NCBI GenBank assembly: GCA_036274495.1
Contig: DASUFP010000027.1
Location: forward strand, 1 to 14,430
Direction: 5' to 3'
Source: DASUFP01 sp036274495
GTDB taxonomy: Bacteria; Bacteroidota; Bacteroidia; AKYH767-A; OLB10
DNA length: 14,430 nucleotides
Shown here: one piece after another, positions 1-6,162 of the stretch
Numbering within the stretch: position 1 is the first letter of the stretch
Layout of the letters: each line of letters starts with the position of its first letter
Notes under the pieces: model-generated
Seen by the model: the letters and a program-made list of their open reading frames with translations, nothing else
What the model was told of the DNA's origin: nothing
The model's database searches: none
Program-made: the position numbers and the translations under genes

Positions 1-402
1 GTTTTCTGACTTGTCGCAGGAACTATCTGACATTGAAGCGCAGGCAAAATTCAAATTACCATTAATACTATTCATTGAAAATTCTGTTCTTCCTTCACTT
101 CTATTCCCATCAATGGTAAGCTGCCATGTATTCGCATAAGAAGTATCTGTTTTAAGGATCCACATCCCTGCATTAGCGGGATCACAGAGTGGAACCGTTT
201 TAAATCCGCTGATACCAGAAAAGGACCCGCAACCCATGATAAATTCATAATTGCCACAATATACAATTGAACCATTATTTTCTCCACCCGATCCGCCTAA
301 ACACCTGTTACTGATCACCTGATACGATTGCCCGGCTGCAGGAACATTTAAAACCGCCAACAGCGCTGTACTCATCAGCACATATTTGAAAAGGTTATTC
401 AT
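1..402 (-). CDS. Secreted repeat protein, N-terminal part only (3' end beyond window)
   Basis: An open frame of 134 codons starts with ATG at 402 and runs off the left edge, so only the N-terminus is visible. Residues 1-25 (MNNLFKYVLMSTALLAVLNV, then PAAGQ) look like a Sec signal peptide, so the protein is predicted to be exported. The mature part contains GMWILKTD, then W-Q-L-T-I-D-G-N, then ACASMSDSSCDKSEN. This resembles the repeated unit of Bacteroidota surface proteins that carry many WxxKTDxxGNxxWxxTxGG-type units and usually end in a T9SS sorting domain. That family assignment is from memory of the pattern, and the sorting domain would lie outside the window. The gene lies 46 bases downstream of another exported protein gene on the same strand, so the two may be co-transcribed. 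No specific function can be assigned. Confidence 0.7.
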   Translation of the reverse strand, partial: MNNLFKYVLMSTALLAVLNVPAAGQSYQVISNRCLGGSGGENNGSIVYCGNYEFIMGCGSFSGISGFKTVPLCDPANAGMWILKTDTSYANTWQLTIDGNRSEGRTEFSMNSINGNLNFACASMSDSSCDKSEN

Positions 403-448
403 TGTTTGCGGGCTTGTATTAAACACACTGTTGGTGATACATTAACTT

Positions 449-1987
449 TTATTGTTGCTGATTGATTACTTTGATTGTTCGCTCTACTCGATTTTCGTTT
501 ATTAACTGAATAATATACAAACCGGAGTTATAGTTCATCAGTTCATTTTTCACATTGTTTAGTTCGATCGCCGTAGCATTAAAATCTCTGTCGATTATTT
601 GAACACCTAAAGTATTATAAACTTTTATTTGATCATATGCCTTTATGTCATTATTTGAAAATAAATCATTCCATGTCAAATCGCTTCTTAAATTGGTTGC
701 ACCATTGATGGGTGATTGTGATTTCCAACACACCTTATTGGCTGCAACTTCACTATAAGTCATAAAGAGCAAGTCATTACCATTTCTGCCCGATAACGAC
801 AAAGCATCGTCATCGTCGCTTGTTGTGATACCGTAAGGTACTTCTAAATAATCTACATATTGAATCCAAACAGGAGTGGCTGTAGCGTCACAGGTAACAA
901 CTATGGGAAAATGAGCGACTGCGGAACCAGGCCCCATTCCATCTGCATAATAAATCCAACCGATATTAATACCATAAGGGCTTTGATTATCATAAGAAAC
1001 AACGGGGGTGTAATTTTCATAACTTGTAAGGTTTATATTACCATTATAAGTATTAGTTCCGTCATTTACCACCGTCGGTCCGTTGGATGAACCATTGTAA
1101 TAATTATATGACTGAATATCCCATTTAGAGGTGTTGTCTGTTTCAAGTACCACAACCGTCCATTCGTCACTTGAACCGGTGTTGGCATTGGGACACGCGA
1201 TTCGGGGATCATAAAATGTACCACTCCCTCCCGGAACTGTTGATGGTGATACATTCAGCAGTTGCGAAACTGAAGAATTAGAGCCGCTTAACAATGTACT
1301 GAAATCATCAGAATCCACATACAAGTGTCCATTCGAAAGATAGGTGTAGGTGATTCTGTCACTCCCATTTCCATACAAGCATACATCGGGAAATGAACCA
1401 TTACTGGCTATGGTGGTAATGTTTAAAATTGAGAATTGTAATGTGCTCATGCTGTCAAAATAACCTGCCATTCCTTGGACTTGATTATAATGGTCATCCC
1501 ATACAATCACAAAATGCCCATCATCATCGGCATCAATGTTTAATCCGGTAGTATAATAATCAAATGATATGGTGAAAGGCGATCCCGTATAACTACTCCA
1601 TGTAGATCCTGTCCAGTTTCTAACCTCAAGTTTAAAACTGTAATTGCTCGCATCATAATAAAATACTAATACAAATATAGCTCCATTTGAATCTTCAATT
1701 AAAGCAACATCAGGATCAACAGCATTACCTCCCCCTAAATAGCCACCGGAGCTGGTACCATTTACATTCCAGGCAAATCTGGATGCACCATTTGTCAAAT
1801 CCCAGACACTAAATTCAATCTTGTTTGTTCCGTCGTCAAGGTAATCATTTCCTGTTTGCCTAGGTGTTCCAGTAACGGAAGTGCTTGTTTGTACAATCGA
1901 TGCCGGTACCATTTGCCCATGGGTTACTGTATGTACACAAAATAGTAAAAAAACACTACAAATGGAATATTTAAGGAACTTTTTCAT
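449..1987 (-). CDS. T9SS type A sorting domain protein with blade-like repeats
   Basis: This 512-residue protein begins with a signal peptide (MKKFLKYSICSVFLLFCVHT, cleavage probably just before Q25) and ends with about 65 residues resembling a T9SS type A C-terminal sorting domain (IKVYNTLGVQII, then GLYIIQLINENRVERTIKVI). It should therefore cross the inner membrane by Sec and the outer membrane by the type IX system, and end up on the surface or be released. The body is rich in Ser, Asn, Asp, Tyr and Thr. It has several recurring units of the form P-D/R-V/I-A followed by Asp/Asn-rich turns and a V-V/I-V/T-W/Y-like strand (for example PDVALIEDSNGAIFVLVFYY and NIDADDDGHFVIVWDD). These resemble blades of a beta-propeller or sialidase-like fold. 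No catalytic motif is visible, so the substrate or partner is unknown. Translation starts at the first ATG. No terminator is seen before the next gene. Confidence 0.8.
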   Translation of the reverse strand: MKKFLKYSICSVFLLFCVHTVTHGQMVPASIVQTSTSVTGTPRQTGNDYLDDGTNKIEFSVWDLTNGASRFAWNVNGTSSGGYLGGGNAVDPDVALIEDSNGAIFVLVFYYDASNYSFKLEVRNWTGSTWSSYTGSPFTISFDYYTTGLNIDADDDGHFVIVWDDHYNQVQGMAGYFDSMSTLQFSILNITTIASNGSFPDVCLYGNGSDRITYTYLSNGHLYVDSDDFSTLLSGSNSSVSQLLNVSPSTVPGGSGTFYDPRIACPNANTGSSDEWTVVVLETDNTSKWDIQSYNYYNGSSNGPTVVNDGTNTYNGNINLTSYENYTPVVSYDNQSPYGINIGWIYYADGMGPGSAVAHFPIVVTCDATATPVWIQYVDYLEVPYGITTSDDDDALSLSGRNGNDLLFMTYSEVAANKVCWKSQSPINGATNLRSDLTWNDLFSNNDIKAYDQIKVYNTLGVQIIDRDFNATAIELNNVKNELMNYNSGLYIIQLINENRVERTIKVINQQQ

Positions 1988-2176
1988 GATTAATTTGATA
2001 GCACTGTTAGAAACACTAAGACTATAATTAACTTACATTTTATACACTTAATCATTAAAAAATAAATCCACATTCGAGTCCGGCCTGATTGAACTTTCAC
2101 AGCCATGGAAATGGAAGCACTTTGTTTGTCGTACAGTTCAACAAACAGATAAATAAGCAGCAGATAATGATTACAA

Positions 2177-2284
2177 TCAGGTGAACTCAAACCACTTCAA
2201 TTCGCCGGGGGGATAGCGATGGAATGGATCACTCTTGTACATTCCGAATGTCTTATTAAAAGGCAATAATATGTAAGAGTGTGA
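2177..2284 (-). pseudogene. Possible 3' remnant of an unrecognised gene
   Basis: Thirty-five sense codons followed by TGA read as a plausible protein C-terminus (NKTFGMYKSDPFHRYPPGEL, then KWFEFT). The frame is closed upstream by TGA at 2285-2287, exactly where the structured repeat begins. An internal ATG at 2242-2240 could start a very short peptide. The residue composition, with Trp, His, Pro and Phe, looks more like true protein than most AT-rich noise. No family is recognised and chance is not excluded. Confidence 0.2.
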
Positions 2285-2287
2285 TCA

Positions 2288-2375
2288 AACCTACCCGTTT
2301 GTAAACGTTTACAATGCTTTTTGCATTTCGTTTCCCTTTAACTTTACTGCGGGAGGGGGCCAGGCGGCCCCCGGT
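2288..2375. repeat. Structured intergenic repeat, copy 1
   Basis: This is the first of two related units in direct orientation. In plus-strand order it contains three elements. The first is a perfect 16-base palindrome TTGTAAACGTTTACAA at 2299-2314. The second is a small hairpin AATGC-TTTTT-GCATT at 2313-2327, which overlaps the palindrome by two bases. The third is a GC hairpin GGGGGCC-AGGC-GGCCCCC at 2355-2372, flanked by CTGC (2347-2350) and GCAG (2376-2379), which could extend the stem across an internal loop. From 2291 to 2354 it aligns without gaps to copy 2 with five mismatches in 64 bases. No T-run follows the GC hairpin on either strand, so it is not a standard terminator. Confidence 0.85.
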
Positions 2376-2436
2376 GCAGGGAAAACATTGAAAGAGTTTT
2401 ACGTATATTAAATCTAAAATTAATGACAGCTTCCAA

Positions 2437-2524
2437 AACTTACCCGTTTGTAAACGATTACAATGCTTTTCGCATTTTTTTTCCCTTTAACTTTACTGCG
2501 GGAGGGGGCCCGGAGGGCCCCCGG
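2437..2524. repeat. Structured intergenic repeat, copy 2
   Basis: This second copy lies 149 bases downstream in the same orientation. It carries the palindrome as TTGTAAACGATTACAA at 2448-2463 (outer arms TTGTAA/TTACAA intact), the small hairpin AATGC-TTTTC-GCATT at 2462-2476, and the GC hairpin GGGGGCCC-GGA-GGGCCCCC at 2504-2522. The GC stem is one base pair longer than in copy 1 and the loop differs, yet the pairing stays perfect. Homology to copy 1 stops just after this hairpin, which defines the right end of the unit. Confidence 0.85.
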
Positions 2525-2696
2525 GGCTGTAACAAATAAAAATTGAAGTATGAATCTGAAGAAGCATCGCCAAATATTACACAATTCATTAATGAATTAT
2601 ACCTTTTATCGGATTCATAATCGTTACAGTTAATACCAACCGGAATGCATGCACTGTTTTCGCAAAAATTCAATTTATTGTTTTCAAACAACCCGG

Positions 2697-3326
2697 CTAC
2701 CTCCCTCCATTGGTGAACCGGCTAATCTTGTTGTTTTTTTTCACCTGCTCAAAATAGTTACCTAAATTCAAACTAATAGTAATAGCTTGTGTTGTGATAT
2801 CTTGTTCACGAATAGCAAAAAAACGAGTGTAACGGATAGTGAACGACGGGCCAAAAATAAATGTTCGCATTCCTAAAGACATTTCAGGTCCCTGCTGCCA
2901 GCTGCCGCGGAAATAATTATAGCTGTATCCGCCACCGAAAAATCCACCGAGATCGGAATAAAAATCTTTTGAGGCATTATGTCCTATATTAAACTCGAGG
3001 AGTAACGGCAGATCGGCATAAACAAATGCACTGTCATCGTTTCCGGATGAAAGATGATAACCGCCGGTAATATGTGATCCAACACTGACAGAAAAATCGG
3101 AGAACCCTTTCGTAAGTGCCAGATTGGGAGAATAGGCAATGTGGTAAACAGGCTCCGGGGTACCTGCTACATTGTAAAAAGTAGCGCCCAAACCAACAGC
3201 ATGTTTAAACTGCTGACTAAAAACGAAAGGTGTTTTCATGGATCCAATCTGCTGCCGTTTCTGAGCTTCTGCTGCCGAACCCATCCATATAAGTACAACT
3301 GTCAACAGTATCTTATTGATTTTCAT
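2697..3326 (-). CDS. Exported beta-barrel-like envelope protein, function unknown
   Basis: This 209-residue protein starts with a clear signal peptide (MKINKILLTVVLIWMGSAAE, then AQ; cleavage near residue 20-22). The mature part is made of alternating strands with aromatic and Gly residues (VGLGATFYNV, SVSVGSHITGGYHL, GGFFGGGYSYNYF, FGPSFTIRYTRFF). This is the pattern of small outer-membrane beta-barrels of the PorT/OMP_b-brl type common in Bacteroidota. It ends with a basic tail (VKKNNKISRFTNGGR) rather than a terminal aromatic residue, which is unusual for a barrel. A plus-strand CAAAGATA at 3331-3338 reads TATCTTTG on the coding strand, matching the Bacteroidota -7 consensus TAnnTTTG. It lies only a few bases from the start codon and has no obvious -33 TTTG, so it may be chance. 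The gene is divergent from the DUF3127 gene, with a palindrome between them. The function is unknown. Confidence 0.75.
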   Translation of the reverse strand: MKINKILLTVVLIWMGSAAEAQKRQQIGSMKTPFVFSQQFKHAVGLGATFYNVAGTPEPVYHIAYSPNLALTKGFSDFSVSVGSHITGGYHLSSGNDDSAFVYADLPLLLEFNIGHNASKDFYSDLGGFFGGGYSYNYFRGSWQQGPEMSLGMRTFIFGPSFTIRYTRFFAIREQDITTQAITISLNLGNYFEQVKKNNKISRFTNGGR

Positions 3327-3380
3327 ACATCAAAGATAAAAAAGCATTCTGTTGTCCCGGACATAGCCGAAACTGTCTCA

Positions 3381-3398
3381 TTTGTAAACGTTTACAAA
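3381..3398. promoter_or_regulatory. 18-base palindrome between divergent genes, possible operator
   Basis: TTTGTAAACGTTTACAAA is a perfect 18-base palindrome in the 156-base gap between the divergent genes starting at 3326 and 3483. Its centre, AAACGTTT, resembles the central CG palindromes bound by LacI-family regulators. The same 16-base core occurs in repeat copy 1 at 2299-2314, and on the opposite strand the match extends a few bases further (CG before, TG after one extra A). It could be a regulator site for one or both genes or a leftover of the repeat. No regulator gene lies nearby. Confidence 0.45.
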
Positions 3399-3482
3399 CG
3401 ACTATTTTGTATCTCAGGTGACAATTTTTAGCCCGGGAAATCGTATCTTGTGGTCCTCAAACTATTAAACAGATAAGTAATT

Positions 3483-3848
3483 ATGGCTTTAGAAATCACA
3501 GGAAAAGTATCTCATCTGCTTCCGCTTGAAAGTGGTGAAGGGAAAAACGGCACATGGAAAAAACAATATTTTGTTGTTGAGTACATGGATGGAAGTTATG
3601 CTAAAAAAGTATGTATCATGCTTTGGGGCGATAAAACAGATATGGGCAACAGCTTAAAACCAGGCACTGAAGTAAAAGTGGCTTTTAATGTAGAATCGCG
3701 CGAGTATAACGGTCGTTGGTACACCGATGTGAGAGCCTGGAAAGTGGATATTGCAGGAAACAATGCAGCTCCTTCTTCGTCACCCGAGCCCGCATTCAGT
3801 TCGCCGGATACGTATGCAAACGCTCCCGACAACGATCTGCCCTTTTAA
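3483..3848 (+). CDS. DUF3127 protein with SSB-like C-terminal tip
   Basis: This 121-residue cytoplasmic protein has no signal peptide or membrane segment. Residues 1-92 (MALEITGKV, then KKQYFVVEY, then VAFNVESREYNGRWYTDVRA) match the DUF3127 family, which is widespread in Bacteroidota and has no established function. The strand pattern and size suggest an OB-fold like that of single-stranded DNA-binding proteins; this is inference. Residues 93-117 form a Pro/Ser/Ala-rich linker, and the protein ends in DNDLPF. That acidic-hydrophobic tip closely resembles the (D)DDIPF tip with which SSB recruits repair and replication proteins. The architecture of a folded domain, a disordered linker and an acidic tip copies that of SSB. 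The gene has its own terminator and is divergent from the beta-barrel-like gene. No Shine-Dalgarno is visible before the ATG. Confidence 0.88.
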   Translation: MALEITGKVSHLLPLESGEGKNGTWKKQYFVVEYMDGSYAKKVCIMLWGDKTDMGNSLKPGTEVKVAFNVESREYNGRWYTDVRAWKVDIAGNNAAPSSSPEPAFSSPDTYANAPDNDLPF

Positions 3849-3899
3849 TTCATCGTTCAATTTTGTAAATTGGGAGTTGCAACCTGAATCAAATTCCAT

Positions 3900-3934
3900 A
3901 AAAAGCCTGGCACATCTGTCAGGCTTTTTATTTT
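3900..3934 (+). terminator. Intrinsic terminator after the DUF3127 gene
   Basis: AAAAAGCCTG (3900-3909) pairs perfectly with CAGGCTTTTT (3920-3929) around a ten-base loop, followed by ATTTT. The hairpin with A-run and T-run can work in both directions. It separates the DUF3127 gene from the peptidase gene, which starts at 3968, so the peptidase probably has its own promoter. Confidence 0.88.
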
Positions 3935-3967
3935 AAACTGCATCTGAAGTACCAATCGTTATACAAT

Positions 3968-6100
3968 ATGAAAAAAATACTTTTACTTCTTCTCATTCTT
4001 GCAAATCAATCTCCATTGTTTGCAGGCGAAGGAATGTGGCTGCCGTTGTTTTTGGAGCAACTCAATGAAAAAGATATGCAGACAGCAGGCATGAAATTTA
4101 CAGCTGCCGACATCTACAGTGTTAACAGTAGCAGTATGAAAGACGGTGTTGTGCTCTTTGGCAGAGGCTGTACTGCCGAACTCATTTCGCCGGAAGGATT
4201 GTTGCTCACAAACTACCATTGCGGATTTGGTCAGATTCAAACGCACAGCTCCGTAGATCATGACTATATCAACAATGGATTTTGGTCGCAATCGATGAAG
4301 GAAGAAATACCCTGTCCCGGATTAACAGTAACATTTATCATCAGAATGGAGGAAGTGACAGAACGGGTATTACATGCCATTCCTGAAGGGGCTTCAGAAG
4401 CAATCAGGGCGGCTTCGGTAAAGGTAGTTTCAGAAGAAATAAGTAAGGATGCCATCGGGAACACACATTACGATGCACAGGTTAAGTCGTTTTATAATGA
4501 CAACCGCTATTTTTTATTTGTGACAGAACAGTTTTCAGATATTCGTTTAGTAGGATCTCCACCTGTTTCAATAGGCAGGTTTGGCGGAGATACAGATAAC
4601 TGGATGTGGCCCAGTCAGGCAGGAGACTTTTCTATGTTCAGAATTTATGCCGGCCCCGGTAACAAGCCTGCCCCCTACTCTGCAGCCAATGTTCCTTATA
4701 AACCACGATATTATTTCCCGATCAGTATGAAAGGAATCCAACCAGGCGATTTTACTATGGTTTATGGATTTCCGGCAGTCACAAATGAGTATCTGCCTTC
4801 AGTGGCGGTCAAGAGTATTGTAGAAGTTACTGACCCGACTTTAATAATGATACGAGGTAAAAAAATTGAACTTTTAAATAAAGCTATTGCATCTTCAGAC
4901 ACCCTCCGGATTAAATATATCGCCAAAAAAGACCGTATTTCCAATGGGTGGAAAAAATGGCAGGGGGAAATACTTGGGTTGAAAAAAAATAATACAATAG
5001 CGAAAAAGGAAGCAGAAGAGCAGGATTTCAGAAGTTGGGCAGCAAAGGGAAGACAGCAGGATTTTATTTGGGTACTCGACAGTTTTGAACTCGCATACCG
5101 CCGTTATACACCTCTGATTCGTGCTTCTATTTTTATTAACGAAGCAGCTTTTGGCTCTGAATTATTAAATTATGTAAAAGGGTATGACAAACTTGCAGAC
5201 ACTTCTTCTCTGGCCAGCCGGAAAGCCCTTGCATTAACGTTTGATGCTTCAGTTGATGGTTTGTTCAATGATATTTCCATAAAGGTTGATAAAGAACTTT
5301 TGGCGTCCATGATGCAGCTTTATTTTACGTCTATGGATTCTTCTATGATTCCGGTTGAACTTTATAAACTGAACGAACAATATCACGGTAACTTTTCAAA
5401 AGCGGCAAATGATATATTTAACACATCATTTTTTGCCGATCGCGAAAAGCTGCATTCCTTTTTAAGAGGGTTTAATTCAAAAAAAATTAAGCAGTTAAAA
5501 AATGATCCGTTATACAAACTTGCACGGGCATTTGACGAATTAGCCCAAACGAAAATTAACGATCAGCTCGCTGATGTAAAAAATGAAATTGCAATTTTGA
5601 ACAGAAAATATATGTCAGGCAGGCTGCTGATGGCGCCTGAATCGATCAGCTATCCCGATGCAAACAGCACCCTTCGTGTTACATATGGGAAAGTGGAAGG
5701 TTATGTGCCGCGCGACGGGGTTCAATACACCTGCTTTTCCACCCTTGATGGTCTCATTGAAAAAGAGGATACAGCCTCTTCAGAATTCCATGTACCTTCA
5801 AAACTGAAAGCCCTTTATATGTCAAAAGATTATGGTCCTTATACCGTAAATGGCACTGTTCCAATATCATTCTTAGCTTCCAATCATACCACCGGCGGAA
5901 ACTCCGGCAGTCCGGTAATAAATGCTACAGGAGAATTGATTGGCATTAATTACGACCGTGTATGGGAAGGAACCATGAGCGACCTTGATTATGACATCAG
6001 CCGCTGCAGAAATATTTCACTTGATATCCGCTATATGCTTTTTATTGTGGATAAGTTTGCCGGGTGCACAAGACTCATAGACGAAATGCATCTCAACTGA
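3968..6100 (+). CDS. S46 family dipeptidyl-peptidase, DPP11-like
   Basis: This 710-residue S46 serine peptidase removes dipeptides from the N-termini of oligopeptides, usually in the periplasm. The signal peptide is MKKILLLLLILANQSPLFA, with cleavage before GEGMWLP, the typical mature start of the family. The catalytic triad can be located by motif: His84 in TNYHCGFGQIQTHSS, probably Asp220 in AGDFSMFRIYA, and Ser646 in TTGGNSGSPV. The length fits the family (about 700-720). Eighteen residues after the catalytic Ser lies Arg664 (INYDRVWEG). In Porphyromonas gingivalis DPP11 the equivalent Arg673 sets preference for Asp/Glu in P1, whereas DPP7 has Gly there, so acidic specificity is predicted. 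Just before the catalytic Asp, the sequence is WPSQAGD where most S46 members have WPRHTGD. The role is likely peptide nutrition. Terminators flank the gene. Confidence 0.93.
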   Translation: MKKILLLLLILANQSPLFAGEGMWLPLFLEQLNEKDMQTAGMKFTAADIYSVNSSSMKDGVVLFGRGCTAELISPEGLLLTNYHCGFGQIQTHSSVDHDYINNGFWSQSMKEEIPCPGLTVTFIIRMEEVTERVLHAIPEGASEAIRAASVKVVSEEISKDAIGNTHYDAQVKSFYNDNRYFLFVTEQFSDIRLVGSPPVSIGRFGGDTDNWMWPSQAGDFSMFRIYAGPGNKPAPYSAANVPYKPRYYFPISMKGIQPGDFTMVYGFPAVTNEYLPSVAVKSIVEVTDPTLIMIRGKKIELLNKAIASSDTLRIKYIAKKDRISNGWKKWQGEILGLKKNNTIAKKEAEEQDFRSWAAKGRQQDFIWVLDSFELAYRRYTPLIRASIFINEAAFGSELLNYVKGYDKLADTSSLASRKALALTFDASVDGLFNDISIKVDKELLASMMQLYFTSMDSSMIPVELYKLNEQYHGNFSKAANDIFNTSFFADREKLHSFLRGFNSKKIKQLKNDPLYKLARAFDELAQTKINDQLADVKNEIAILNRKYMSGRLLMAPESISYPDANSTLRVTYGKVEGYVPRDGVQYTCFSTLDGLIEKEDTASSEFHVPSKLKALYMSKDYGPYTVNGTVPISFLASNHTTGGNSGSPVINATGELIGINYDRVWEGTMSDLDYDISRCRNISLDIRYMLFIVDKFAGCTRLIDEMHLN

Positions 6101-6110
6101 TATTAGAGAT

Positions 6111-6147
6111 AAAAAAAGCCGCTTCCATGAACTGAAGCGGCTTTTTT
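6111..6147. terminator. Bidirectional terminator between convergent genes
   Basis: GCCGCTTC (6118-6125) pairs with GAAGCGGC (6134-6141) around an eight-base loop, with seven A before and six T after. It can end transcription of the peptidase gene on the plus strand and of the T9SS cargo gene on the minus strand. Confidence 0.92.
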
Positions 6148-6162
6148 ATTTACGTAACGTAT

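Larger units (their letters stand above)
1988..2696. other. Gene-poor region with repeats and coding remnants
   Basis: No convincing complete gene lies in these 709 bases. The right half holds two copies of a structured repeat, listed separately. A short open stretch on the minus strand at 2177-2284 reads like the end of a protein (…TFGMYKSDPFHRYPP…) and abuts the outer edge of the first repeat copy. A 77-codon minus-strand frame at 2458-2691 needs a TTG start and takes its last 22 codons from the second repeat copy. A 66-codon frame at 1990-2190 has no recognisable character. The region therefore looks like intergenic space that has collected repeats and perhaps gene debris. It lies upstream of the T9SS cargo gene ending at 449 and probably contains that gene's promoter, but no clear TAnnTTTG box is seen. 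Confidence 0.6.

Noticed and set aside
1990..2190. 66-codon minus-strand frame upstream of the T9SS cargo gene
   Set aside because: Its composition looks like AT-rich noise, with no motif and no supporting start context. It lies where the promoter of the next gene is expected.
2355..2372. GC-rich hairpin of the repeat as an intrinsic terminator
   Set aside because: The stem is strong but no T-run follows on either strand, and the neighbouring genes do not end nearby.
2288..2524. CRISPR array
   Set aside because: There are only two units with one 64-base non-repeated gap, internal hairpins of mixed type, and no cas genes in the window.
2458..2691. 77-codon minus-strand frame as a real small protein
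   Set aside because: It needs a TTG start immediately after the upstream gene, has no recognised motif, and its last 22 codons come from the repeat. Kept only as a comment in the gene-poor region.
3331..3338. TATCTTTG as a Bacteroidota -7 promoter box for the gene starting at 3326
   Set aside because: It matches TAnnTTTG but sits only a few bases before the ATG and lacks a -33 TTTG at suitable spacing. Mentioned in the gene entry, not called as a promoter.
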